DNA of 59,889 nt, taken from Methylobacterium terricola (GTDB lineage: Bacteria > Pseudomonadota > Alphaproteobacteria > Rhizobiales > Beijerinckiaceae). The translations under genes were made by a program, and so were the position numbers. Below, in pieces: positions 33,538 to 41,648 of the stretch. Position 1 is the stretch's first letter, and the number at the start of each line of letters is the position of its first letter. Where the stretch lies: NCBI RefSeq assembly GCF_006151805.1, contig NZ_VDDA01000025.1:1-59889 (forward strand), read 5' to 3'. The notes under the pieces are model-generated. The model had not been told where the DNA came from and ran no database searches. It saw only the letters and a program-made list of their open reading frames with translations.

Positions 33538-33722
33538 TGGTATCTCTCCGTGTTCGGATCGGTCAGGCAGGGCGCGGGGGCCCGGAGGAGGGTCCCGGCT
33601 CCTTGCGCGTCGACGGCCGATGAGGACGTGACCGGTCTCCCCGGACTGCGCCGGATTGTGTCCCGATCGTTGCCGGGACCTCCGGCGCGGGCGAGGGATA
33701 CGCCCGGCGTGACGCCGGCCCT

Positions 33723-33751
33723 ATGACGATCCCATGACACTGGGATGACAG
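33723..33751 (-). promoter_or_regulatory. Pho box with three direct repeats upstream of pstS
   Basis: On the minus strand three 7-mers lie exactly 11 bp apart: CTGTCAT (33745-33751), GTGTCAT (33734-33740), TCGTCAT (33723-33729), each followed by a 4-bp spacer. This is the PhoB-binding consensus CTGTCAT-N4-CTGTCAT extended by a third unit. It lies about 190 nt before the pstS start, just upstream of an inverted repeat at about 33705-33721. Confidence 0.88.
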
Positions 33752-33836
33752 CGTCCGCCCGGATGCGACGGTTTCGCCACCTCGCGCGTTGGGACGGCGA
33801 GGATCGCCGGGGACAGCCCCGGACATTTGACCCGCG

Positions 33837-34136
33837 ATGATGGTCACAGGACGCAGCCCCGTGCACACTCTCGATACCACGACCGACGGGCGCCCGGACA
33901 AGCCCGGCCCCGACGACGACCCCGGCCGCCGGGAGCTGATGGCGCTCCATGCGGAACGGGCGGAGCTGGAGCAGCGGCTCGCCCGCGCCGAGCAGGAGCG
34001 TCTCTACCTCGCCGAGCCGGGCGCCGCCGCCTCCGCCCAGGCCGAGGAGACCACCCTGCTGGCCGAGCTCGACCGCCTCATGACCCGCATCCGCGCCGCC
34101 GAGTACCGGAGCCAGCCGGGCGCCCGGACCTGGTAG
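33837..34136 (+). CDS. Hypothetical charged protein, divergent from pstS
   Basis: Up to 99 aa, unrecognised. The C-terminal two-thirds is a strongly charged amphipathic helix (MALHAERAELEQRLARAEQE), likely coiled coil, and the N-terminal part is Asp/Pro-rich. The start is uncertain: ATG at 33837 has no ribosome site, while a GTG at 33861 has AGGA 9 nt before it and would give 91 aa. No signal peptide. Confidence 0.5.
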   Translation: MMVTGRSPVHTLDTTTDGRPDKPGPDDDPGRRELMALHAERAELEQRLARAEQERLYLAEPGAAASAQAEETTLLAELDRLMTRIRAAEYRSQPGARTW

Positions 34137-34161
34137 GGGCCGGGCGTCGGCGACATTTCCG

Positions 34162-34187
34162 GGAACCTCGGCCGTACGAAGGCCGTT
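34162..34187 (+). promoter_or_regulatory. Predicted EcfG-type general stress response promoter
   Basis: GGAAC (34162-34166), 17 nt, then CGTT (34184-34187). This matches the alphaproteobacterial general-stress (EcfG) consensus GGAAC-N16/17-CGTT. It lies about 285 nt before the ECF sigma gene in the same orientation, within the otherwise gene-free stretch 34137-34472. Confidence 0.65.
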
Positions 34188-34472
34188 GCCCCCCGCGACC
34201 CCGGCCGCCGGCCCGGGCGCGGCCGCGTTCGTGCGGCCTCTGTGGAGCGACGGAGCGATGGCGATGCAGCGCGTGAAGGGACCGGTCGAGGGCGCCGTGC
34301 GGGTCCGGATGCGCCGCGGCTGATCCGCCCGCGGCGATGCGCGCGTCGACAGACGCGCGGCGCGCCCCAGTTTTCTACCCAGGAAGCTCCGGCGGAGTAC
34401 CAAGAGAGCGGCTTCGCGGCTGTTGTCCCCGCGCTGGCCGCCGCCCTCCCCGCTTCAGAACGTGAGAGTCGC

Positions 34473-35195
34473 ATGGCGTCTATCGACAATCCCCTTCCCG
34501 GCACCGAGACCAAGCCCGGCCTGCCCCAGACCGTCCAGGTTCATCTCGGCCGACAGCTGCGTGCGGCCTACGCGCCCCTCGAGACCGCCGCGACCCCGGA
34601 GATCTTCCTCGCGCTGATCGAGAAGCTCGAGGCGGCGCTCGCCGCCCAGGGCCGTGCGGTCGAGCCGGAATTCCGCCAGGGCATGCTGGCCGCCCTGTCG
34701 TCGCTGCGCGCCTTCGCGCTCTCGCTCACCAACAATGCCGCCCGCGCCGACGACCTCGTCCAGGACACGATCCTGCGCGCCTGGCAGAACCAGCACCGCT
34801 TCCAGCCCGGCACCAACCTGAACGCCTGGCTGTTCACCATCCTGCGCAACGCCTTCTACTCCGAGCAGCGCAAGCGGATGCGCGAGGTCCAGGACGAGGA
34901 CGGCTCCTACGCCGCGCGCCTGTTCACCGCCCCCGACCAGGGCCACCGCCTCGACGTGCAGGACCTGCGCGCCGGCCTCGCCAAGCTGCCGCCGGACCAG
35001 CGCGAGGCGCTGATCCTGGTCGGCGCCGAGGGCCTGTCCTACGAGGAGGTCGCGGGCATCTGCGGCGTGGCGATCGGCACGATCAAGAGCCGCGTCAACC
35101 GCGCCCGCAACCGCCTAGCCGAGCTCCTCGGCTACGGCGACGACGACCTGACCGGCGACCGCATGATGCAGTCGGCCATGGGCGAAGGCGTCTGA
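34473..35195 (+). CDS. ECF-type RNA polymerase sigma factor (EcfG-like)
   Basis: 240-aa sigma factor with an unusual N-terminal extension of about 70 residues (acidic/Ala-rich). Region 2: ALSLTNNAARADDLVQDTIL and RAWQNQHRFQPGTNLNAWLF (-10 recognition and core binding). Region 4: LPPDQREALILVGAEGLSYE and VAIGTIKSRVNRARNRLAEL (-35 recognition). The sequence resembles the ECF15/EcfG group of alphaproteobacterial general-stress sigmas by eye. No nepR or phyR gene is adjacent, so it may be one of several paralogues of Methylobacterium. The ATG at 34473 has GAGAG upstream; the frame is open to 34242 but with no start of quality. Confidence 0.9.
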   Translation: MASIDNPLPGTETKPGLPQTVQVHLGRQLRAAYAPLETAATPEIFLALIEKLEAALAAQGRAVEPEFRQGMLAALSSLRAFALSLTNNAARADDLVQDTILRAWQNQHRFQPGTNLNAWLFTILRNAFYSEQRKRMREVQDEDGSYAARLFTAPDQGHRLDVQDLRAGLAKLPPDQREALILVGAEGLSYEEVAGICGVAIGTIKSRVNRARNRLAELLGYGDDDLTGDRMMQSAMGEGV

Positions 35196-35279
35196 CAGGG
35201 GCGGGTCCGACGGCGACGGGCCGCCCGTCGCGCCGCCACCTCTGACGCCCACCATCGTTGTCCTGGGGCCGCATCACGG

Positions 35280-35368
35280 AACCCGGGGTCCATCACCGCC
35301 GACGGTTCAGGACGACGCGGATCGCGACCCGCCCGTTCCTGCGCCGCCGCGGTGATGGATCCCGGGTT
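35280..35368. repeat. Long inverted repeat between the sigma gene and csbD-like gene
   Basis: AACCCGGGGTCCATCACCGC (35280-35299) pairs with GCGGTGATGGATCCCGGGTT (35349-35368) at 19 of 20 positions, with a 49-nt loop. The tips share the CCCGGG core of the REP-like palindromes at 17956 and 22107. It is positioned to terminate the convergent sigma and csbD-like transcripts. Confidence 0.75.
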
Positions 35369-35452
35369 CTCGCGTTCAGCGAGCACCGGGACGACGTCGC
35401 ATTCGACCGATCGGAGCGCCGAGGCCGTCGCCGGAAGGCGCTCCTCCCGTCC

Positions 35453-35794
35453 TCAGTGGCGGCCGTGGATCAGCCAACCGAACAGGTAGCCGATGCCGCC
35501 CGCGACCAGCAGGGCGGCCAGGTGCCGGTCGCCGACCTGGCGGGAAACCGCGCGGTTGCCGCGCTCGTAGTAATGTCGCCCGGTCTCGCGGGCCTGGTCG
35601 GCGTAGTCCGGCGCGGCATCGGCGAGATCGTGCACCGCATCCTTGGCCTGACCGTAGAGGCTGCGGGCCGCCCCCGCCGCCTGATCGGCAAGGCCCCGGG
35701 CCTGGGTGCCGGTATCGCCCGTCCATTCGCCGAGCCGCTGCTGCACCTTGCCGCCGAGCTCCTTGCCGGCGCCGGTGATTCGGTCGGAATCCAT
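35453..35794 (-). CDS. CsbD family stress protein with a C-terminal membrane helix
   Basis: 113-aa protein. Residues 1-55 match CsbD (MDSDRITGAGKELGGKVQQR), a small general-stress family. The remainder carries helical repeats (DQAAGAARSLYGQAKDAVHD) like late-embryogenesis-abundant proteins, then a TM-like LAALLVAGGIGYLFGWLIHG at the end. The ATG at 35794 has GGAG 6 nt upstream; the longer frame to 35932 begins at a poor start. Location next to an ECF stress sigma suggests, but does not prove, membership of the general stress regulon. Confidence 0.88.
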   Translation of the reverse strand: MDSDRITGAGKELGGKVQQRLGEWTGDTGTQARGLADQAAGAARSLYGQAKDAVHDLADAAPDYADQARETGRHYYERGNRAVSRQVGDRHLAALLVAGGIGYLFGWLIHGRH

Positions 35795-36038
35795 CGCGAT
35801 CTCCGTGTCGGCGGCCAGTCCGGACGCTGCCGCCTTCTCCGGCGCTAACGCGCGGGCCGGGCAAAAAGCCTCGCTGCCGCCGCGCCGACGGCTCGAATTA
35901 CAGTCATGCAGTATCGCCGGAGGCCGAATCACCCCCGGGCGGGCGTCGAGTCATGAATCTGTTATCTCAGCGCTTCTCCGCAGTTGCGCGAGTCCGCGGC
36001 GAACCGTTAATTGGCCTTAACCTTTGGTGAGGCACCCC

Positions 36039-37088
36039 GTGAACTTCCTCTCGACAGCGACCCCGTCCGGGCGTCCCCGGACGCGCACCCCGACGCGTGC
36101 CATAGCCCGGACGCTGGCCCTCGGCGCGCTGCTCGGCGTCGGGAGCGTCGGGGCCGGCACCACCCTGGTGCATGCCGCGGACGATGCCGGGGTGCTCGAT
36201 TTCATGCTCGGCGACCTGCCGCGCAGCCTCGGCCTGCCGGCGCGGGCGCCGCGGCCGGAGGCCGAGCTGCGCGAGCGGCGGGCGCGCTGGATCAGCCGGC
36301 CGGCCCGGGCCGAGGTCGAGGCCAAGCCCGAGCGGCCGCGCTGGCGCGACCCGGCCCCGCGCATGCACGCCGCCCCGCCGAAGCCCACGGCCGACCGCGC
36401 GCTGCGCGACCGGGTCAAGGAACCGGGGATGCAGGCGACCCCGCAGCCGGTCGCGGACCCCGCCGCGATCGGCCAGCACGACCGCACGGTCTGCGTGCGC
36501 ACCTGCGACGGCTACCTGTTCCCCCTGGCCAATATCGACGGACGGCGCGCCCCGCAGGCGCATGCGCAGGCCTGCGCCGCGGCCTGCCCGGGCGCCGAGA
36601 CCGCGCTCTACACCGTGCGGGCGGGCCAGGAGCTCGAACAGGCGGTCAGCGCGGACGGACGGCCCTACCGCAGCCTCGCCGCCGCGTTCTCGTACCGGAC
36701 GAAGACCTCGTCGAGCTGCTCGTGCAATCCGGGCAAGGGCGGCTATGCCCGGCTGCTCCTGCGCGACGCGACCCTGCAACCCGGCGACGCGGTGGCGCGC
36801 GGGGCCGGCGGGCAGGTCTTCACCGGTCGCGACCGCGCCGGCGAGGCCCGTTTTGTCGACTTCCGGACCGCCTCGGTCCTGTCCTCCGGCACGAAGCGCG
36901 AGCTCGACCGCACCCTCGACGTGTCGCGCCTGGAGCGCGCCCGGGCCGAGTTCCGCCGCTCCCTCGCCGCCCAGGGCCGGGAGCCCGGCCGCCTGCGCTA
37001 CGCCTCGCATTCGGGGGGATTCGTCGAGGTCGTCAGCGATGCCGGCTTCCTGCCGATCCGGATCGTATCGCCCTCCCCGTTCCGCTGA
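36039..37088 (+). CDS. DUF2865 family exported protein
   Basis: 349-aa protein with a basic N-terminus and a Sec-like hydrophobic segment (ARTLALGALLGVGSVGAG, signal end near VHA). It has a Pro/Arg-rich linker, then a Cys-bearing domain of DUF2865 (TVCVRTCDGYLFPLA, CAAACPG, SSCSC). Five or more Cys residues in a secreted domain suggest disulfides. Function unknown. A GTG at 36039 with GAGG 6 nt before it is preferred to a TTG at 36024. A near CtrA-like TTAA-N6-TTAA lies 19 nt upstream. Confidence 0.85.
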   Translation: MNFLSTATPSGRPRTRTPTRAIARTLALGALLGVGSVGAGTTLVHAADDAGVLDFMLGDLPRSLGLPARAPRPEAELRERRARWISRPARAEVEAKPERPRWRDPAPRMHAAPPKPTADRALRDRVKEPGMQATPQPVADPAAIGQHDRTVCVRTCDGYLFPLANIDGRRAPQAHAQACAAACPGAETALYTVRAGQELEQAVSADGRPYRSLAAAFSYRTKTSSSCSCNPGKGGYARLLLRDATLQPGDAVARGAGGQVFTGRDRAGEARFVDFRTASVLSSGTKRELDRTLDVSRLERARAEFRRSLAAQGREPGRLRYASHSGGFVEVVSDAGFLPIRIVSPSPFR

Positions 37089-37226
37089 TCCGCCCGGGGA
37101 TGGAGCCTGTTGCGGACCGGAGACAGGGCCGGTGTTCCACCGTCCTGCGCGCTCGCGGCGCTTGCGATTCACAGGCCGGCGTGACGAAACTGATCCCGCT
37201 CCCGGCCTCGTCCGGTCTCCCCTCAC

Positions 37227-37355
37227 ATGCTGTCGCCCGCCATGTCGCCCGCGTTCGAGAATCGTCTGCTGCCCTACCGCGAAGTCGCGGCCGTCTTCGT
37301 GAGTTCGGGCCTGTTCTTCGCCGGATTGCTGGCCTGGGCCTGGATGGCAGGCTGA
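37227..37355 (+). CDS. Small single-pass membrane protein (42 aa)
   Basis: A 43-codon frame from ATG at 37227 gives MLSPAMSPAFENRLLPYREV and then a hydrophobic helix (AAVFVSSGLFFAGLLAWAWM) ending AG. The high-GC codon pattern and clear helix make it plausible, but there is no strong ribosome site and no homologue is known to me. The alternative is a non-coding spacer before the hydrolase gene. Confidence 0.4.
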   Translation: MLSPAMSPAFENRLLPYREVAAVFVSSGLFFAGLLAWAWMAG

Positions 37356-37449
37356 CGCGCCGGGGCGTCCGGCTCCGGCGGACCCTCGACAGGGCGGGGC
37401 CCGGCCGCTAACCCGGGCCGGTATCGCACCCCGTCCGGAGGCCTGTCCG

Positions 37450-38367
37450 TTGAGCGAATCTGAGACGGCGCCCGTCTTCCTGCGCGAGGCCCCGGCGAGC
37501 GGCCGGGTCGAGGCGGTGTCGCCGCTGGTCCGGCGGCTGGTCTGCCCGAATGGCGGGCCCTTCACCCAGAGCGGCACCTGCACCTATCTGGTCGGGCACG
37601 GGCGCGTCGCGGTGATCGATCCCGGGCCGGATCATCCCGAGCACCGCGCAGCGCTCCTCGCGGCGCTCGACGGCGAGACGGTCGACGCGATCCTCGTCAC
37701 GCACACCCACCGCGACCACTCGCCGGGCGCCCGCCCGCTCAGTGCCGCGACCGGGGCGCCGATCGTCGGCTGCGGTCCGCACCGGCCGGCCCGCGCGGTG
37801 CGCGGCGCCGAGCAGGGCCGCCTCGACGCGGCGGGCGATGCCGACCACCGGCCGGACCGGGAACTGGCCGACGGCGAGCGCGTGACGGGGCCGGGCTGGA
37901 CCCTGACGGCCTTGGCCACCCCCGGCCATACCATGAACCACCTCGCCTTCGCCTTCGCGGAGGAGAACGCCCTGTTCTCAGGCGATCACGTCATGGCCTG
38001 GTCGACCAGCATCGTGGCCCCGCCCGACGGCGCGATGGGCCCCTACATGGCCTCCCTCGACCGGCTGCGCGGCAGGCCCGAGACGATCTACTGGCCCGGC
38101 CATGGCGGCCCGGTGCGGGATCCGCAGCGCTTCGTGCGCGGGCTGCTCAGCCACCGGCGCGCCCGCGAGACCGGCATCGTGGAGCGCCTGCGGGCCGGCG
38201 AGCGCACGATCCCGGGCCTCGTCGCCGCGCTCTATTCCGGTCTCGACCCGAGGCTGCTGCCGGCCGCGGCGCTCTCGGTCTTCGCGCATCTGGAGGATCT
38301 GGTGGAGCGCGGGCGGGTCGTCACGGACGGGCCGCCGGCGCTCGATGCGGAATATCGGGTGGCGTGA
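37450..38367 (+). CDS. Metallo-beta-lactamase-fold hydrolase
   Basis: 305-aa cytosolic protein with the binuclear-metal signature THTHRDHSPGA (about residues 80-90), a further His in TPGHTMNHLAF and metal-bridging Asp in FSGDHVMAW, and His in YWPGHGGPV. A C-terminal winged-helix-like region (TIPGLVAALYSGLDPRLL) is typical of the LACTB2/glyoxalase-II-like group. Substrate unknown (thioester or phosphodiester). TTG start at 37450 with GGAGG 8 nt upstream. Monocistronic between DUF2865 and DUF1499 genes. Confidence 0.9.
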   Translation: MSESETAPVFLREAPASGRVEAVSPLVRRLVCPNGGPFTQSGTCTYLVGHGRVAVIDPGPDHPEHRAALLAALDGETVDAILVTHTHRDHSPGARPLSAATGAPIVGCGPHRPARAVRGAEQGRLDAAGDADHRPDRELADGERVTGPGWTLTALATPGHTMNHLAFAFAEENALFSGDHVMAWSTSIVAPPDGAMGPYMASLDRLRGRPETIYWPGHGGPVRDPQRFVRGLLSHRRARETGIVERLRAGERTIPGLVAALYSGLDPRLLPAAALSVFAHLEDLVERGRVVTDGPPALDAEYRVA

Positions 38368-38460
38368 GGGCCTGCACGGCCCCCGACGCCTCCCCGTCGT
38401 CCCGGGATCGTCCGGTCCCTGGTTCCGAGCCCGCACAAGGGCGAGCCCCGGCAGCCGTCC

Positions 38461-39240
38461 CTACTTCACCGCCAGCGCCAGGTTGCCGATCTCGTCCAGA
38501 TACGCCCGGATGTGATCGGCGTTCTGGCCGAAATCGCGGTCGCCGAAGCGGGTCGCGGAGCGCACGTCGATGCGGGTGCCGTCGGCGCGCGGATGCAGCC
38601 GCACCGTGACGTCGTAGGGCAGGCCGAGCAGGCGCGAGCGCACCACCGCCTCGATGCGGCCGTTCCCGGCCCGGCCGCCGGGCTTGTAGGATTCCACCAC
38701 CTGCCACTTGCGGTTCTGCGCCGCCTTCATGGCCAGGGCGAAGGCCTCGTCGGGACCGAGATCGAGGGTGAGCGGCGCGATCTGCGGGTACGCCTCGCGC
38801 TGCAGGGATCGGGCGGCGGGGCCGGAATCGCGGGGCATCCGCCAGCCGCGGGCCTGCCAGGCGGCCAGGGAGCGCGAGAAGGCCGGCGGAGTCTCGATGT
38901 CGGTCGAGACGTCGGTGAGCGGCGGCAGCATCGCGCCGCGCAACGCCATATAGGCCGGGTAGGCCAGCACCAGGGCGGCGAGCAGCAGCCCGCCGACCGC
39001 GAGGCCGAGGCCGCGGGCGCCCTCGCGCCAGATCCGCACGAAGGCCGCCACGGCGAGCAGGGCGGCCAGCCCTGCGACCCCGACCCCGGAGCCCAGCACG
39101 GCGAGGGCCGCATCGGTCTCGGCCCGCGGGTCGCGAACCAGCAGGAGCGCGATCCCGACCACCGCGAGGGAGAACCAGGCGAGGCGCAACGCCCAGGGCG
39201 CCGCCCGGGTGACGGGCTCCTCGACGATCAGGCGGCGCAT
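38461..39240 (-). CDS. DUF1499 membrane protein
   Basis: 259-aa protein with three to four hydrophobic N-terminal helices (LRLAWFSLAVVGIALLL, LAALLAVAAFVRIW, GGLLLAALVLAYPAYMAL) and a C-terminal DUF1499 domain (ends DFGQNADHIRAYLDEIGNLA). The DUF1499 family is of unknown function, with the soluble part probably in the periplasm or cytosol. ATG at 39240. Divergent from hisC across a 255-bp gap. Confidence 0.88.
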   Translation of the reverse strand: MRRLIVEEPVTRAAPWALRLAWFSLAVVGIALLLVRDPRAETDAALAVLGSGVGVAGLAALLAVAAFVRIWREGARGLGLAVGGLLLAALVLAYPAYMALRGAMLPPLTDVSTDIETPPAFSRSLAAWQARGWRMPRDSGPAARSLQREAYPQIAPLTLDLGPDEAFALAMKAAQNRKWQVVESYKPGGRAGNGRIEAVVRSRLLGLPYDVTVRLHPRADGTRIDVRSATRFGDRDFGQNADHIRAYLDEIGNLALAVK

Positions 39241-39495
39241 GGGGCGACGATCGGGGGTTGGCGGCGCATGAATCCGGCGGGTCGCGGCCGCGCCGGGACG
39301 GGCGGCCTGTCCTGCCCGATGTACCGCCCCGAGCCCGCCCGCGCTACCGGGGGCGTTTCGCGCCGCACCGGCGAATCGCCGCCGTGCCGAAGGCAGGGCT
39401 TCCCCGCGCAAGGCTCCCACGCGATCGACGCCGTTTCCAAAAGGCCGCGACTTGCTCTAGACGGCGTCAGGTTCTCCCCATCCCAGGTTCGCTCC

Positions 39496-40611
39496 ATGTC
39501 CGCCGCCGCCCTCCGCCCCGTCCCGCGTCCCGGTGTCCTCGCGATCGAGGCCTACGTCCCGGGCAAGAGCGCGGCGCCGGCCGGCGTGAAGCTGCACAAG
39601 CTCTCCTCCAACGAGACGCCGCTGGGCCCGAGCCCGGCGGCGATCGCCGCGATGCAGGAGACGGCCGCGCATCTCGAGCTCTACCCGGACGGCGGCGCCA
39701 CCAAGCTGCGCCAGGCGATCGCGCAGAAATACGGCCTCGACCCCGAGCGCATCGTCTGCGGCGCCGGCTCCGACGAACTGCTCTCGCTCCTGACCTACGC
39801 CTATATGGGCCCGGGCGACGAGGGCCTGTATTCGCAGTACGGCTTCCTGGTCTACCGCATCGCGATCCTGGCGGCGGGCGGCACGCCGGTGGTAGCGCCG
39901 GAGCGCGACTGCACCACCGATGTCGACGCCCTGCTGGCGGCGGTGACCGACAAGACCCGCATCGTCTACCTCGCCAACCCCAACAACCCGACCGGCACCT
40001 ACCTGCCGTTCGACGAGGTACGCCGCCTCCATGCCGGCCTGCCGAAGACCACGCTGCTGGTCCTCGACGCGGCCTATGCCGAGTATGTCCGGCGCAACGA
40101 CTACGCCGCCGGCCTGGAGCTGGTGGCCGAATCCGAGAACGTCGTGATGACCCGCACCTTCTCGAAGGTGTACGGGCTCGCCGCGCTGCGCATCGGCTGG
40201 ATGGTGGCCCCGGCGGCGATCGCCGATGCCGTGAACCGCATCCGCGGGCCGTTCAACCTGGGTGCCGCGGCGATCACCGCCGGTGCCGCCGCGATCGCCG
40301 ACGACGCCCATATCGCGAAGGCGGTGGCGCACAACGACGCGTGGCTGCCGAAGGTCACGACGGCGCTCGAAGGCCTCGGCCTCACCGTGACGCCGAGCGT
40401 CGGCAACTTCGTGCTGATCCACTTCCCCGAGACGGCCGGCCGCACGGCCGCGGAGGCCGACGCCTACCTCACCGCCCGCGGGCTGATCCTGCGTCGGGTC
40501 GGCGCCTACGGCCTGCCGAACGCCCTGCGCATGACCATCGGCACCGCCGAGGCCAACGCGGCGGTGGTGGCGGCCCTCACCGACTTCATGACGAGCGCCT
40601 CGCGTGGCTGA
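39496..40611 (+). CDS. hisC: Histidinol-phosphate aminotransferase
   Basis: 371-aa PLP-dependent class I/II aminotransferase in histidine biosynthesis (imidazole acetol-phosphate + Glu). The signature LHKLSSNETPLGPSP, glycine-rich ICGAGSDELLS shortened to CGAGSDELLS, YLANPNNPTGT, and the PLP-Lys in TFSKVYGLAALRIGW. In alphaproteobacteria HisC also often accepts aromatic substrates, in line with the overlapping tyrC. ATG at 39496. The upstream frame to 38512 is shadow of the DUF1499 gene. Overlaps tyrC by 8 bp. Confidence 0.95.
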   Translation: MSAAALRPVPRPGVLAIEAYVPGKSAAPAGVKLHKLSSNETPLGPSPAAIAAMQETAAHLELYPDGGATKLRQAIAQKYGLDPERIVCGAGSDELLSLLTYAYMGPGDEGLYSQYGFLVYRIAILAAGGTPVVAPERDCTTDVDALLAAVTDKTRIVYLANPNNPTGTYLPFDEVRRLHAGLPKTTLLVLDAAYAEYVRRNDYAAGLELVAESENVVMTRTFSKVYGLAALRIGWMVAPAAIADAVNRIRGPFNLGAAAITAGAAAIADDAHIAKAVAHNDAWLPKVTTALEGLGLTVTPSVGNFVLIHFPETAGRTAAEADAYLTARGLILRRVGAYGLPNALRMTIGTAEANAAVVAALTDFMTSASRG

Positions 40612-41536
40612 GCCGTTTCGACGCCTGGCGCTGGTCGGCCTCGGGCTGATCGGCTCGTCGCTGGCCCGCGGCGCGAAGGCCGCCGGACTCGCCGACACCA
40701 TCGTCGCCATCGACCGCGACGAGGCGGTCACCGCGCGCGTGCGGGCGCTCGGCATCGCCGACGAGGTGACGTCCGACCTCGCCTCGGGCGTGGCGGGCGC
40801 CGACCTCGTGATCCTGTGCGTGCCGGTCGGCGCCATCGGGGCGGTGGCCGCCGAGATCGCCGGGGCCTTGGCGCCCGGCGCGATCCTGTCGGATGTCGGC
40901 TCGGTCAAGGCGGCGGTGGTGGCGGCGGCCAGCCCGCACCTGCCGGAGGGCGTCAGCTTCGTCCCCGCCCATCCGGTCGCCGGCACCGAGCATTCGGGGC
41001 CGGATGCGGGCTTCGCCAGCCTGTTCCACGGCCGCTGGTGCATCCTGACCCCGCCGGAGGGCACCGACCCCGCGGCGGTCGCGCGGGTGCGGGGGTTCTG
41101 GGAAGGCCTCGGCTCGGTCGTCGAGACCATGACTCCGGCGCACCACGATCTGGTCCTGGCGATCACCAGCCACGTGCCGCACCTCATCGCCTACAACATC
41201 GTCGGCACCGCCGCCGACCTCGAGACCGTGACCCAGTCCGAGGTGATCAAGTTCTCGGCCGGCGGCTTTCGCGACTTCACCCGCATCGCCGCCTCCGACC
41301 CGACGATGTGGCGCGACATCTTCCTCACCAACAAGGAGGCGGTGCTGGAGATGCTGGGCCGGTTCAACGAGGACCTGGCGGCCTTGGCCCGCGCCATCCG
41401 CTGGGACGACGGCGAGGCGCTGCACGCCCTGTTCACCCGGACCCGGGCGATCCGCCGCGGCATCGTCGCCATGGGCCAGGAGACGGCGGAGCCGGATTTC
41501 GGCCGCCGCAGCGGCGGGCCGAAGGCCGCCGAATAG
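40604..41536 (+). CDS. tyrC: Prephenate/arogenate dehydrogenase family protein
   Basis: 310-aa NAD(P)-dependent dehydrogenase of tyrosine biosynthesis. Rossmann motif GLGLIGSSLARG (about residues 12-23), substrate-binding segment VPAHPVAGTEHSGPDAGF, and the catalytic-region HxxxE around THVPHLIAYN (here TSHVPHLIAYNIVG). The short monofunctional form without chorismate mutase or ACT domain. GTG start at 40604 overlaps the 3' end of hisC, so the two are translationally coupled. Together they make the aromatic/histidine aminotransferase step and its dehydrogenase. Confidence 0.93.
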   Translation: MAEPFRRLALVGLGLIGSSLARGAKAAGLADTIVAIDRDEAVTARVRALGIADEVTSDLASGVAGADLVILCVPVGAIGAVAAEIAGALAPGAILSDVGSVKAAVVAAASPHLPEGVSFVPAHPVAGTEHSGPDAGFASLFHGRWCILTPPEGTDPAAVARVRGFWEGLGSVVETMTPAHHDLVLAITSHVPHLIAYNIVGTAADLETVTQSEVIKFSAGGFRDFTRIAASDPTMWRDIFLTNKEAVLEMLGRFNEDLAALARAIRWDDGEALHALFTRTRAIRRGIVAMGQETAEPDFGRRSGGPKAAE

Positions 41537-41648
41537 CGATCCCGGCACCGGGAACCGTTCCGCGTCTCAAGCTTTGCCATAAGCGTTGCCGTTTCGTCGT
41601 CTTCGTCCGATACTCCCGGCGAGGTGGCGTGGCGAGATTCGTGGTGTG

